DNA of 64,000 nucleotides from Melampsora larici-populina 98AG31 (lineage: Eukaryota; Basidiomycota; Pucciniomycetes; Pucciniales; Melampsoraceae). This document shows, in pieces, positions 23,872 to 33,625 of the stretch; the stretch's first letter is position 1; every line of letters starts with the position of its first letter. Where the stretch lies: positions 2,532,911-2,596,910 of the forward strand of contig NW_006768769.1 of assembly GCF_000204055.1 (NCBI RefSeq). Reading direction: 5' to 3'. The translations under genes and the position numbers were made by a program. The notes beneath the pieces are model-generated. The model worked only from the letters and a program-made list of their open reading frames with translations. It had not been told where the DNA came from and made no database searches.

Positions 23872-24180
23872 TTAGTTTCTAGTGGATGGTTCTTGTTCTT
23901 GTTGTTGTTGGATGGTTTGGATTGAGAATTTGAATTGTAAATCAGGGAAATGTTGATGATCAAGTAAGCCAGCCAATTCACATGTAACAAACACTTCATA
24001 AGTGCACCCACTAAAAGAATCGGGTTCTTTTCTCTCTTTCTTGGTTTGTTTCAATTGTGATGAAGGATTGGAAAAAATATATCTTTCGAGCAGATTCAAT
24101 GATGTCACTGATAGATCAGAAAGAACTCTCTGATCGGGTAGAGTGATCTTGATGTGAGTCTGTGAATACGGCACAGCCAC
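23872..24180 (-). pseudogene. Unrecognised gene fragment lacking its 5' part
   Basis: An open frame of about 100 residues (THIKITLPDQRVLSDLSVTS... to QEQEPSTRN). There is no ATG at its start: the frame opens at GTG just after a stop. An acceptor-like TTCACAG sits immediately before ACTCACATC. It therefore looks like the last exon of a gene whose upstream exons are missing. The transposon-derived inverted repeats begin right at its upstream edge (24190 onward), so a rearrangement may have removed the front. Alternatively, a small first exon lies further up and I cannot see it. The middle, SGCTYEVFVTCELAGLLDHQ, is well formed and not low-complexity. Family unknown. Confidence 0.45.
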
Positions 24181-24244
24181 TGATCAAGTATTACATCTTG
24201 AGGCAGTGTCCAAAGCTCCAGAACACTGGAGACTGCTGGATACT

Positions 24245-24345
24245 GTGTAACTCCTTTTCCGACGCGGCCACGTCCGCTTTCAAAGAGGGGCTTAGATGCC
24301 TCAACTTTGGCCTGAGACCAGGTGTATTTTCAAGCAATTTTGCTT
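24245..24345 (-). repeat. Inverted copy of Harbinger-associated repeat
   Basis: Reverse complement matches 25368-25465 (shared CAAGCAAAATTGCTTGAAAAT, then CTGGTCTNAGGCCAAAGTNNAGG, then GATGTGGCNGNGTC-type blocks) with about one difference in six. The two copies face each other across the GC-rich element at 24371-25222. Confidence 0.7.
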
Positions 24346-24370
24346 GAAATCCTTTTTTGAATCACTTTAG

Positions 24371-25222
24371 CGGTACACAAATATGAAAACCGTATGAAAA
24401 ACCCGCATGAAACCACATGGTTTTTTTACACCACGGAGGGGCTTTGAGTCTAGAAATGGCCTTTCTTAGTCTGAGAATGGTCATTCCTGAGGGCCAGCTG
24501 TAGATCGGCTGGCAGGCCATCGATCGGCGGCCCACTGACCGCCTGAAGATGGACAAGAGAAATCGAGGCCGTAGTCGGCCTCTGGGCCATTGTCAGACCA
24601 AATACGCGGTGGCGGCCTGTCTGCCTGCTAATTTTGTCAAACCTTTGCAAAAAAAACAATCAATGACCTGGAAAGAAGGTTGCCAAGTGTAGTTTTTACG
24701 TGATATCATTGTCAAGTTCGAGTCTGGAGGACATCAAGAGTTGCTAATCACTCGTGAAACCAATATCACGATATGATTGGTGTCTTTCGTGATGATCCTG
24801 GCTCAGGTTTGAACTCGGAGTCGCTTGTTTTTGTATATAATTATACAAAGTAACAAATCCTTCATGGAAATTCTGAAGTATCTGCTTGAGGACTACGACA
24901 TGGTTCTGTCCTTAATGTACATACTGTGTACATCTGCTTTTTTGATGGACGGAAGGCAGATCACAGCCCGCCAGCGGGCGCAAGCAAGCCAGCCTACCGG
25001 CGAGCCCAGCAGGTGCCTGCCAGACGTCGCGCGTGAGGGCCACCTGGAGACCGCCTACCTTTGCAGAAGGGCAGACCGTCTCCAGGTGGCCTGGATGGAC
25101 CGCCTGCAGGCGGGCAAAACACCCCTGTGGTGTAGGTTTCCCCGCAAAAACCAAAAAAACCATGCGGGTTTTCATGCGGTTTTCCATACGGTTTTCCCAT
25201 ACGGTTTTGATATTTGTGTGCC
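24371..25222. mobile_element. ~850-bp non-coding element with inverted ends
   Basis: The ends are GCGGTACACAAATATGAAAA on the left and the inverse (GATATTTGTGTGCCGC) on the right. The arms include runs of CATACGGTTTT and CATGCGGGTTTT, and each inner arm edge carries a CACCAC-type motif. The interior is strikingly GC-rich for this window (CGCCAGCGGGCGCAAG..., GGCAGGCCATCGATCGGCGG). I see no transposase. It appears inserted between two inverted copies of an older repeat. Target duplication is unclear. Confidence 0.6.
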
Positions 25223-25264
25223 GCTTTTGTATTAGAATCAATTTTCCTCACAATCTAGGAGTGA

Positions 25265-25847
25265 TGTGACAGGCTAAAATTGGTACAAGAAGAAGCAAAA
25301 GACCTTGAAGAAGCTCAGCCAAATCTATTGCAAGGTTTCATGACATTTAGAGCCCTCAAAAAGGCATTCCAAGCAAAATTGCTTGAAAATCCTGCTGGTC
25401 TGAGGCCAAAGTCAAGGTACCTGATCCCCTCTTCAAGAGTGGATGTGGCTGTGTCAGAATACAGGCTTAAGCCTACTGGAGGACTGCTGGGAAGCGGGAA
25501 TTGCAAAAGCATTCAAAGGGTTGGGGAAGTTGAGTGCCACTCTTGTTGACCTGCAATATTCCAGTGCATGTATGTTGATTGAACACATATTTGGGGTGTC
25601 TAAAAAGTGCTTCCAAGTCATGGAAAATGGAACTTACTATCCATTCATAACTCAAGTGCAATGTGTGCCAGCTATGTGTGTGATTCACAACTTTATCTGT
25701 CTCAACAATAGCAGCAAGCATGCACTTGAATTCCCTGAATTCCATGCTCTTTCTGAAAAACATCTACCACATACTTCTGATTCAAATTTGGTAGAGATCT
25801 ATGAAGTCAAAGACAGAGCAAATGATGATATGGATGCAGTAAGATAG
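25265..25847 (+). pseudogene. PIF/Harbinger transposase remnant (DDE_4-type nuclease C-terminus)
   Basis: The frame from about 25545 to 25847 reads MLIEHIFGVSKKCFQVM, then ITQVQCVPAMCVIHNFICL. These match the C-terminal end of Harbinger nucleases (E-x2-FG-x-KKRF ... Q-x5-A-x3-HNFI), including the third catalytic Glu position. The rest of the catalytic core is missing. Upstream sequence 25265-25540 is associated repeat (LRPKSRYLIPSSRVDVAVSEYR in one frame) that also occurs inverted at 24245. The frames change between the parts, so this is a dead copy. A Myb/SANT-like partner remnant lies opposite at 26145-26831. Confidence 0.65.
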
Positions 25848-26144
25848 TGTGATGAGATAACAAGTAAGATGTGAGCACACCATCAGAAGCTGAAGGAAGC
25901 TGACACCAGGAGAATAGAAAGGCAAGCCAGATCTTGATAGTTTGGGAATATGGATTGTACATCAGACACACAAATCTCAGATAACAAACTCAAATGATGT
26001 CAGACAAACCGTGGCCAGAAGCTGGAGTGCACAAAAAGGACTGGATTGTAAGACCATTTCAGAGTTCATCTTGTACTGAACAATCAAATTGAATTAGTCT
26101 ATTTGTAAACTATACCCAATAGTCCCTCAAAACCATACTCACTA

Positions 26145-26831
26145 TTAAATCCTCCCTGTCCTTTTCACTTTCATATTGCAATTCTCTCTGTCCTCTTCAC
26201 TTTCATATTGCTGATATGCTGTATCAATATCTGCTGATTGGGGTTCCTCCTGCTCAGATGAATCCTTGTACAATGATGCATTATTTATGTGGTTGACTGG
26301 AGCTAGTTTAGGTTGAGTCAGATCTAAATTTACCTTTGCTGAAGCCAGAATCTTCCCAACTAGAGCTTCTATATCAAAGAGTGGAAAGCATGTGTTTAGC
26401 CATCATGCTTGGCTCACATCTTTTTTGATGTGGTACTTCCACACATCTGGTGAACTATCACCCTTCATCTCCACTGGGCACCAGTCCAATCCCCTGAACT
26501 CTCTGAGTGCCTTGATTGATCTAAAGCCTCCTTTTACCTTCATCAAAGAATTGGTCCAAAAGGAACCAAACAGTGTTTTTTTTGGATCAAAGATGGTGAG
26601 ATAAGACTAACAGTATACATTTGTACACTTGGACTAGCAGTGATTGGTGGGTTTTTCAAGGCTTAAGGGAGACTTGGTTCTTACAAGTGCCTTTGCACAA
26701 TGGTCCCACATTTGCTTCTTCCAACCAAATTCAGAGATCCTACCCTCTTCCTTCTCTTTCAAGAGAAATTCAATCATCTTTGCCTCATTTTCATTGGTAC
26801 AACTTGTGTAGACATTTGGTGTATGGATCAC
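26145..26831 (-). pseudogene. Myb/SANT-like Harbinger accessory protein remnant
   Basis: Minus-strand pieces in order: NEAKMIEFLLKEKEEGR with FGWKKQMWDHCAKAL, a break near 26640, GLDWCPVEMKGDSSPDVWKY, then KDVSQAWLNTCFPLFDIEAL, and an acidic tail to a stop at 26145. The order (D/E-rich helix, W-x5-HCA, then W-x-Y, then FPLFD/E) is that of the Myb/SANT-like DNA-binding proteins paired with Harbinger nucleases in fungi. The break and missing typical SGFGWD segment argue for decay. It faces the nuclease remnant 300 bases away, consistent with one dead two-gene element. Confidence 0.6.
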
Positions 26832-27351
26832 TGCTTTCTTCTTTGGACAATTTAGACAGATAAATTGAAAACTATTGCATCTGGCTACAAGATCACAAAG
26901 AAATCTTGTTTCAGCCTAACAACTATCATTGAGGCCAACTCTATGGCAATAGCCAGGTCAACCTGCCAAATTCCAGCAAAACAGCCAACCTGACAAGTTG
27001 ACCAAGTTTGCTGGTAGACCTGAGAGGCAGACATTCACCATGTCTGTGTGGTGTTTTCTTGTCAACAAGTGCACATGAGTCGCCTTTGTGCCTCAAAGGC
27101 AGTCTGTGTGCGCTTGTCATCACGCAACTGCCTCAAGGACACAGTGACTCATCTGGTTTCCAAAAAATCTGTACCAAACAGTTCACCCCCCAGGTCTACA
27201 CTTCAAAATGCCTCTCAGGTGTATGCCTGAGCATTTGGCTACCTGTGAGGTCAATAGCTACCAAACAGGACCTTACAGAAGCCCTGAGTGTGGGGTCTGA
27301 CTTTGCCAGCCCTCTTAAACACATAATTTCAACCAAATCACATTTGTTTGG

Positions 27352-27479
27352 ACAAGTGCTTGCAGAAAAGATACAACACCAGTTTAGTCCACTGGCCCTG
27401 ACTGTGGTGACTATTATACAGGTATGTGTTTGGGGCCAGCTGACTCAACTGGTGTTGTATCTTTTCTGCAAGCACTTGT
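27352..27479. repeat. 128-bp hairpin
   Basis: ACAAGTGCTTGCAGAAAAGA and following bases (through CACCAG) recur inverted at the other end, giving arms of about 45 bases with a loop near 35. It is MITE-sized but has no clear target duplication. It could also be transcribed as a stem-loop RNA. Confidence 0.7.
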
Positions 27480-27519
27480 ACATACACATCTTGGTTCTTT
27501 ACACACTCAACATCTAATT

Positions 27520-27783
27520 CTATATATGTCTCAAATCCAAAACTCTTCCAAATGCATTTCTATACTCACCACCAATATATTCTAATTTCCATAATTCTTT
27601 AGATAGTGTAGGGAAATCAGGAGGTCTAATGATCCTATCAAAACCTTTGAATCCCAGAGACAAGCTTGATGCATAGCCCTTTTTAGCACGAGCAAATATG
27701 ATTGCACCTGGCATGTATGATGCCTCTGAGTTTGGTCTAAATTCCACTCTGGAAGACCAATCCCACTTTTGTGAAATCTTCAC
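27520..27783 (-). pseudogene. ORF of unknown family, cut from its upstream part by a MITE
   Basis: An 87-residue frame (KISQKWDWSSRVEFRPN ... FGRVLDLRHI, 27780-27520). On the other side of the 166-bp element at 27788-27953, the minus strand continues with a charged frame (KKSRSQRSRSSPHFTQKK ... DKSDDSDAK) up to about 28128. The two together look like one protein-coding segment split by the insertion. I do not recognise the family. It sits in repeat-rich DNA and may itself be transposon-derived. Confidence 0.35.
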
Positions 27784-27787
27784 TTGT

Positions 27788-27953
27788 GGGATACAAAGTT
27801 AAAACTGGGATTTTTTTCCCAGTTTCCCAGTTTTCGTTTTTGGCTGTGTTTGGAACTTTCCCACGTTGTCCCAGTTTCCCAGTTTGCGTTTTTGGCGGTA
27901 TTTGGGAAACTGGGAAACTGGGAAAAAACTCCCAGTTTTAACTTTGTATCCCC
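27788..27953. repeat. 166-bp MITE with GGGATACAAAG termini
   Basis: The ends are GGGATACAAAGTTAAAACTGGGA and its inverse. The arms continue through repeated TTTCCCAGTTTCCCAG blocks. The interior has two direct copies of a CCCAGTTTNCGTTTTTGGC unit. There is no coding capacity and no convincing target duplication at the ends. Confidence 0.8.
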
Positions 27954-28130
27954 TAACTGTTTTTGCATCTGAATCATCTGATTTGTCTGTATCAATATCT
28001 GTTTTTTTAGACTGTTTCCCACTTTTCTTTTGGGTGAAATGAGGACTAGATCTAGATCTTTGAGATCTACTTTTCTTTTCATCATTTCTAGCATGCAGCA
28101 AGTTCCTTGCTGTTTGGTGCCATATCAATT

Positions 28131-29206
28131 TATTTGTGCGGCGGGAACCAGAAAGATGATACAGCTGTGTGCAAATGTGATCAAAAGATATGATTAGAAG
28201 AAGCCCAACCCATCAGTTATGGGGTCACATGTAAATCAACTTTCCCATTACACTTTGTTAATAATAAGTTACCAACATCAATTAACAAATTGATTCATGA
28301 AGAACAACTTTATTCCTGAGATCAATGATGGTTTACCTTTCTATATATCAAACTCCAAAAGATGTTTATATGAATAGTTTCAGAAGAATCACACTTGAAT
28401 ACTTCTAAATTACATCTAAATCTGTGTTGAGTTTCTTGAATCTAAAGTGCTTATAAAGCAACAAATACTCCAACCCCCCCATTTTTTGATTAAATGATTA
28501 TAGACTCAAAAGTTAAAAACATGAGGAGGCTACCTGTTTAGCCGATGCCAGTGCCCTGTGAGATCACATGAGCCTTTTCTGCAGAGATTCTGGTGGCCTT
28601 GGAATATTCAATCTATGTAGATGATAACTGAAGATGTTTAGAAGTTTTGGGGGTTTCACTCCCAGTGGTTGTAACTTGTAGCTCAGACTGAGACCACTCC
28701 AAGTGCTCAAGTCACCAAGATGGATCTTGTTTTTCTTTTCAAGATAACTTGATCTTCCCAAATTTGAAGTTACTACTTTCCTAATGAGTATCACAGCATG
28801 CTCTAGTGTGATATGCCTCAGTTTTAGCAGGTCTCTTCACTCCAAGAGGTGCCAGGTATATATCATCTACAACACGTAAAAAATGCAACTCAATTCATCT
28901 GTGCTTCAGAGAAAACCTGCAAGGTATGCTTGGGTTATAAAAAGTGCTTCATGAGAAAATTTCAGTCACCTACAAAATTGACCACTCTTGATAAGCAAAA
29001 GCTATAAAGAATAATAAATTAATGATTTATATACAACAAAGTGTAGGATGCCTGTTGACTTGGTGAAATCGAATCCTGATCCGATCCACAATACAATGAT
29101 TTTGAATAAATTATGATAATGATAGATTTTGTTGCTACTTCCAAAATTCGACAAAGTCAAGCAAATACTTCAGTCAGTTAGATGCCTTCATGAATCTATG
29201 ATATAA
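28131..29206. other. gene-free stretch
   Basis: AT-rich, with no gene, inverted repeat or simple repeat that I can support. Confidence 0.4.
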
Positions 29207-30505
29207 TCAGAAATGAAATACCATGATATCCTTGATCGAAAATTCTTGAGCTTCCGGCGCTCTAAGTACTTTAACCCCATATGATTCACGCCAGGCAGAA
29301 TAACTTTGATCAATCCGATCATTGGGTTGAAGGCCTGTGATGACCAAAAGCTTCAAGTTACTTAGTGTTTCAAACTCGTAAGGAAGATTATCATCTATTG
29401 CCCAATGTGTAAGTCTTGCAGTAATCTTATCGAGTATTAAGATTTCTATAGACTTTAACATAGGTCTTTGCCAAAACCTTCGAAGGATTGGTTTGCTAGA
29501 TCGGATTCTTAGTACTTGAAGTTCTGGACAATTATCACAATGACCTGCCGAGGTATATGATTTGAGTATTGCGTCAGCACTTGAGGTGTCGGTGACATCG
29601 AGACCCTTGAATGATGGATTCATAAATACCAAAGATTTGGAAACTCTATCGAGAGGATGATTGGGTTTAAACGTAACATAGTATTTTTGAGAATTTGTCC
29701 GATGTGGTGTACATGAGAGTAGGGTTTCGAGACAAGTGTATTCGACCATAAAATTACAATCACTTGAGACTAACTTTCTCAACTTTGAATGATCTCGTTT
29801 GGAGGTTAGTTCGGAAGATGAACTAGGAACATGATCAATCTCCACTTCATTCAAGCCAATAGAACTAAGCATCTTAAACAGTTCCCAAATCTTGCCAGAA
29901 AACAAAAGTTGTTTATTTGATGATAGATCCTTAGGTGAGATGCATAGTCGTTTGACGAATTTGAGTTGATTAATGTTCTTGGGAGACTCGAAGAATTGAA
30001 GAGTCTCCGTGAGCATTTCAATGTTAGAGATCGTTAAAGATTCCAGTACACGTCGCTGTAGTAAAGCCGCGAATTGTCTGCAAACCAGCCTCATGGTTCG
30101 TAAAACTTGAGTATAGGTGAATGTGTCTTGGGAAGAAGTTGTGTCCGATAAGGAAAAGTCCAATACTTGTGAGATAAGTTCGCAAGGTAGATCGAGTAAA
30201 TTCTTCGCAGGAACTGGTAATCTGCTCAAAGATTTGCTTTGAAGAATCCTCGATGACCTCTTGACATGGTTGATAGGGATTATTTTACAGTTGTCACGCC
30301 CTTGGGATAAAGCAACAGATTGATAGGCAAGAAGTTTGGACAGAGATTTGTCACACTCGTCTTCCCACCTTTCTTCACACGAATGAATTTGAGAACTGAT
30401 TACGCGAGAGAAGGAGCTAGAGTCCAAGGAGGGTACGTGGTGATTTAGAAGAGTTGCCAGGGTTGAAAGGCGATTCCAAAGCTTTCTTTCCCGCTTCTTG
30501 ATCAT
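29207..30505 (-). CDS. F-box protein, unknown target
   Basis: A single-exon 432-aa frame if started at the ATG in MIKKRERKLWNRL (30505). An in-frame ATG ten codons upstream follows AT-rich sequence. An acceptor-like TTTCAG directly before 30505 means an upstream exon is possible. An F-box lies around residues 105-155 (NLLDLPCELISQVLDFSL ... VLRTMRLVCRQFAALL). The remainder has irregular leucine-rich segments (LEVLR/LKLLVITGL-like) as in F-box proteins that recruit substrates to SCF ubiquitin ligases. This type is variable and expanded in rust fungi, so no specific function is assigned. Confidence 0.75.
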   Translation of the reverse strand: MIKKRERKLWNRLSTLATLLNHHVPSLDSSSFSRVISSQIHSCEERWEDECDKSLSKLLAYQSVALSQGRDNCKIIPINHVKRSSRILQSKSLSRLPVPAKNLLDLPCELISQVLDFSLSDTTSSQDTFTYTQVLRTMRLVCRQFAALLQRRVLESLTISNIEMLTETLQFFESPKNINQLKFVKRLCISPKDLSSNKQLLFSGKIWELFKMLSSIGLNEVEIDHVPSSSSELTSKRDHSKLRKLVSSDCNFMVEYTCLETLLSCTPHRTNSQKYYVTFKPNHPLDRVSKSLVFMNPSFKGLDVTDTSSADAILKSYTSAGHCDNCPELQVLRIRSSKPILRRFWQRPMLKSIEILILDKITARLTHWAIDDNLPYEFETLSNLKLLVITGLQPNDRIDQSYSAWRESYGVKVLRAPEAQEFSIKDIMVFHF

Positions 30506-32530
30506 CTGAAATATGGATATTTGGTAGATCTTCAAAAGTCTGAACTACCCCTTCATAAGTCCAAGTAGCAAACTCGAAGAAATCAGTGGACAGTCACCAA
30601 TTTATCGTGTAGAGCAGTGATGTCCTTACCAGACGGGGGCAGGGACGAGAAGTTTTCTGAACAACTAATAATATCAATTCTCCCGGTTTTCTCTTAAGGT
30701 GGTTCAGTCAAGCCAATCAAATATAAATGTGGAGGGGATGATAAAGAGTTTTTTGGGTAAGAGATTATCAAAGATCAATGATGATAGGTCATTGTGATTG
30801 GTGATTGCATCTCGGAGAAATCTACTGTCACGCTCAAGTCACCCCGATCGGCAACATTTCTCAAAGATGAAGTAAACCACACCTTCTTAAACATGGCAAG
30901 ACATGCGAGAGTTAGGGGTAAAGACGATCTATAAGGTCTATAACGCGACAAGATAGCACTTGCGGAAAAAAACTCCAAGATCCTAGACGCGAACCGGGTC
31001 AATGACGCGTTTGATGGCACGCACGCATATACCTCATACTGGTTTTGTACATTCTAAAACGATACACCAAAGAAAACTAATTCAAGGTAAGGTGATGTTG
31101 AGCTTCATCCTCGCCATGAGGTCATTCAAAAATCAGTTATATCGACTCTTTCTAATCGATTTGCAAGAAGCTGAACTCTCCTGTTGCAATAATTCTAACC
31201 TTGTCTTTGGTCGATCAAGCGTGTCAAGGGGTTAGGTCATCTTAAGGCCACGTCCGATCTCCTACATTATCATATCGCTTGAAACACTCTACATGCCGTC
31301 CCCCAAGATAATTACCGTTGATTAGCTGTTATTGCTAAAGGGACGCATATAACTTGCTTCAAGTGCTTGAAATTAAGTCCAACCGGAGAACCCGTCCAGC
31401 TCTTGTGACCGATTTGCCCCGGAGCTCAAACCAAAAATGCGCGGATATTGATTAGCATAAATTGAAGTCCGGTTGAATCCGTTATAATGCAACTCTCATT
31501 TCCACTTGTTTAAACTCTCCATGAAATCCTATCTATCGGACTTGAGATTTCTCGTCATCAAGAGGATGAGACTGGTTTGGGTTCGTTCAAAACACTTGAG
31601 GATTGCTAGAGACCCTTGTCGGACCAATCTGCCTGGTCCTCGAGAGACTGAACATCTTGAAGTACCTACCTGTAGGTACCTCACCTTCCCACAAAACACA
31701 CCAAACAAACAGCCTTTGATGGAAGAGGAGGTTTAATAAGCAATGCAACTCTTGTTCACGTTTTATCTCTTCGCCCTGTACCTCAGCAACCAATGAAATA
31801 AAAGAATCTCCAAAATATTGTGGCTTGGTGAACTTTTCAGCATTTCAACTACATCCCACAATGCTGTTACCATAATTCTCTCATTTCAACACTCTTTGAT
31901 TATTGTTCGAATGCTCGAACATCAGGCTCATGCTCAACAAACTAGCTACTACAGTGAGAACCAGCTGGCTTTGGCTATAATACGAGGTCCATTTCACATC
32001 AATTTCAACAAGGACAGCGAATGATCTTTGTTGCACATGTTCTTCAATTCATTTATCCTACACGCAGAAATCCATACCAACTTACCTACACACACGCGCG
32101 CGCACAAAGGAATGGGGGAATCAGAAAAGTGAAATACAAAGAAAAAAAGAAGAACAAAGAATCCACTGGGGTTTTCAAAAAAAACAAAACAAAGCAAACA
32201 GTGGGAACAAGACGAGATAGAAGACGAGATCAAGATAGTAAAATATCCATATCCACCATGTTTAACAGTACACGATTACTAAATGAATTGAGGACCAAAG
32301 GGGCAAAAGATGTTGAAGGATGACTAGTAAGGCAATTGAGCTGTTTCAAGATTTGGTAGACCTTGCTCGAAAGACTTGCCCAATATAACATATTTTTTAA
32401 TGATTTCGTCTCGGTAGGATATCCAGTGCCTGATTGATTTCGACTCGGAATCAAAAAGTCGAAAGAACAAACCATGTCGCGGTGTATTCATGACATCCTA
32501 CATAAACCCCAATCGCTCAGATGAAGTTGC
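30506..32530. other. gene-free stretch
   Basis: I find no supportable gene over 2 kb. The many short frames lack family resemblance and consistent splice signals. The sequence AAGTACCTACCTGTAGGTACCT near 31660 is a short perfect-looking palindrome. Confidence 0.4.
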
Positions 32531-33625
32531 TCAAACGACTAAAAACCGACATGAAGAGATAATTAGATCCTTTTCTGAGTAAATCTCATCATGGCGGTGC
32601 AATTCAGGAAATATGAACTTACGCCCGTCATAAAGCGATAAGGCCTGAACAATTGTCGGATCCTGTTTACTTCCTTCCTTGAATTCCTCGTACCTGGTGA
32701 TCATAGATATGTCCAAAGCAAATGAGTTATTTGAGCATTCACTTGTTAGATCAGATGGAGATGATAAAAGACTAACGTGAGTTTATGATCTCGATTGTGA
32801 TCCATCATTCGGAAGATTTTATCGACTCGCTTCTCCGGCGTATCCTCATCTGCAGGTAATTTGACCATTTGTCCTGTCATCTAAAAATTGCCCGATAACC
32901 CAAAATCAGAACTCTTGTTCGCTAAATGCAAAAGATGTCATAGTGAGTTTACTTTGTAGATTGACCGAACGATTTGCAGCATCTCTTCGTAACTAATGTA
33001 ACCATCACCATCAATATCGTATAGCTGAAAGGCCCCTGTGTATCGAAGAGAAACTCCGGTTAAAATCCAGCATGAGGTGAAAACAATCAACATCTTTCTT
33101 TGACTAACATTTCAGCTTTTCATCTAATTGACCACGTGAAGTGACTGAGAGAGCACAAATGAATTCTTTGAAATCGATTGTTCCATTCTTATTTTCATCA
33201 AATCTAAAGGAAAACAGTAAGATCAATCAACGTTTTACCCCAGTTCAAAAGTACGTCTGTCATACGTACACATTGAAAACAAAATCAGCAAATTGTCCTG
33301 GATCACCAAATGGAAAGAATTGCTTATAAATCCTGGCAAATTCTTGTTTGTCTAGTACACCACTTGGGCAATCCTTGAGAAATCCTTTGTACCTATGAAT
33401 TGATGCAAATTTGAACACGATTAGTGTTGATCTAGGACCAATACCGGAAGTGAATAGAATGGTACCATTGTTGTAGTTCTTTTTTATCGACTAGTTTCGA
33501 GATGATGTGTTAGTAAAGAATTGGTTTATCCTAGTTTGATAGTTTTGAAAGTTTGTCTTACAATATGTACTCTTTTGAAGTTCGAGAAGTTGGTCAGGTG
33601 ATAACTTTGATTGAGATTTACCCAT
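32531..33625 (-). CDS. NCS1: Neuronal calcium sensor NCS-1 / frequenin
   Basis: Predicted 190 aa, the canonical length. Eight exons on the minus strand: 33625-33562, 33490-33466, 33392-33270, 33203-33109, 33035-32953, 32880-32777, 32693-32623 and 32531-32538, the last only 8 bases (completing LV and stop). NCS-1/Frq1 is an N-myristoylated EF-hand protein that binds membranes. In yeast it activates PI 4-kinase Pik1. The myristoylation start MGKSQSKLS is present. EF1 is degenerate (KDCPSGVLD) as usual. EF2 ([12 protein letters not shown]) and EF3 ([12 protein letters not shown]) are intact. EF4 reads [12 protein letters not shown], with His at loop position 6 where Gly is the rule, so its calcium affinity may differ. 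The ending LYDGLV is typical. Confidence 0.95.

Noticed and set aside
24825..25269. Overlapping open frames in four frames in GC-rich DNA
   Set aside because: High GC lowers stop frequency. There are no splice signals or family motifs, and the region is the interior of a non-coding element.
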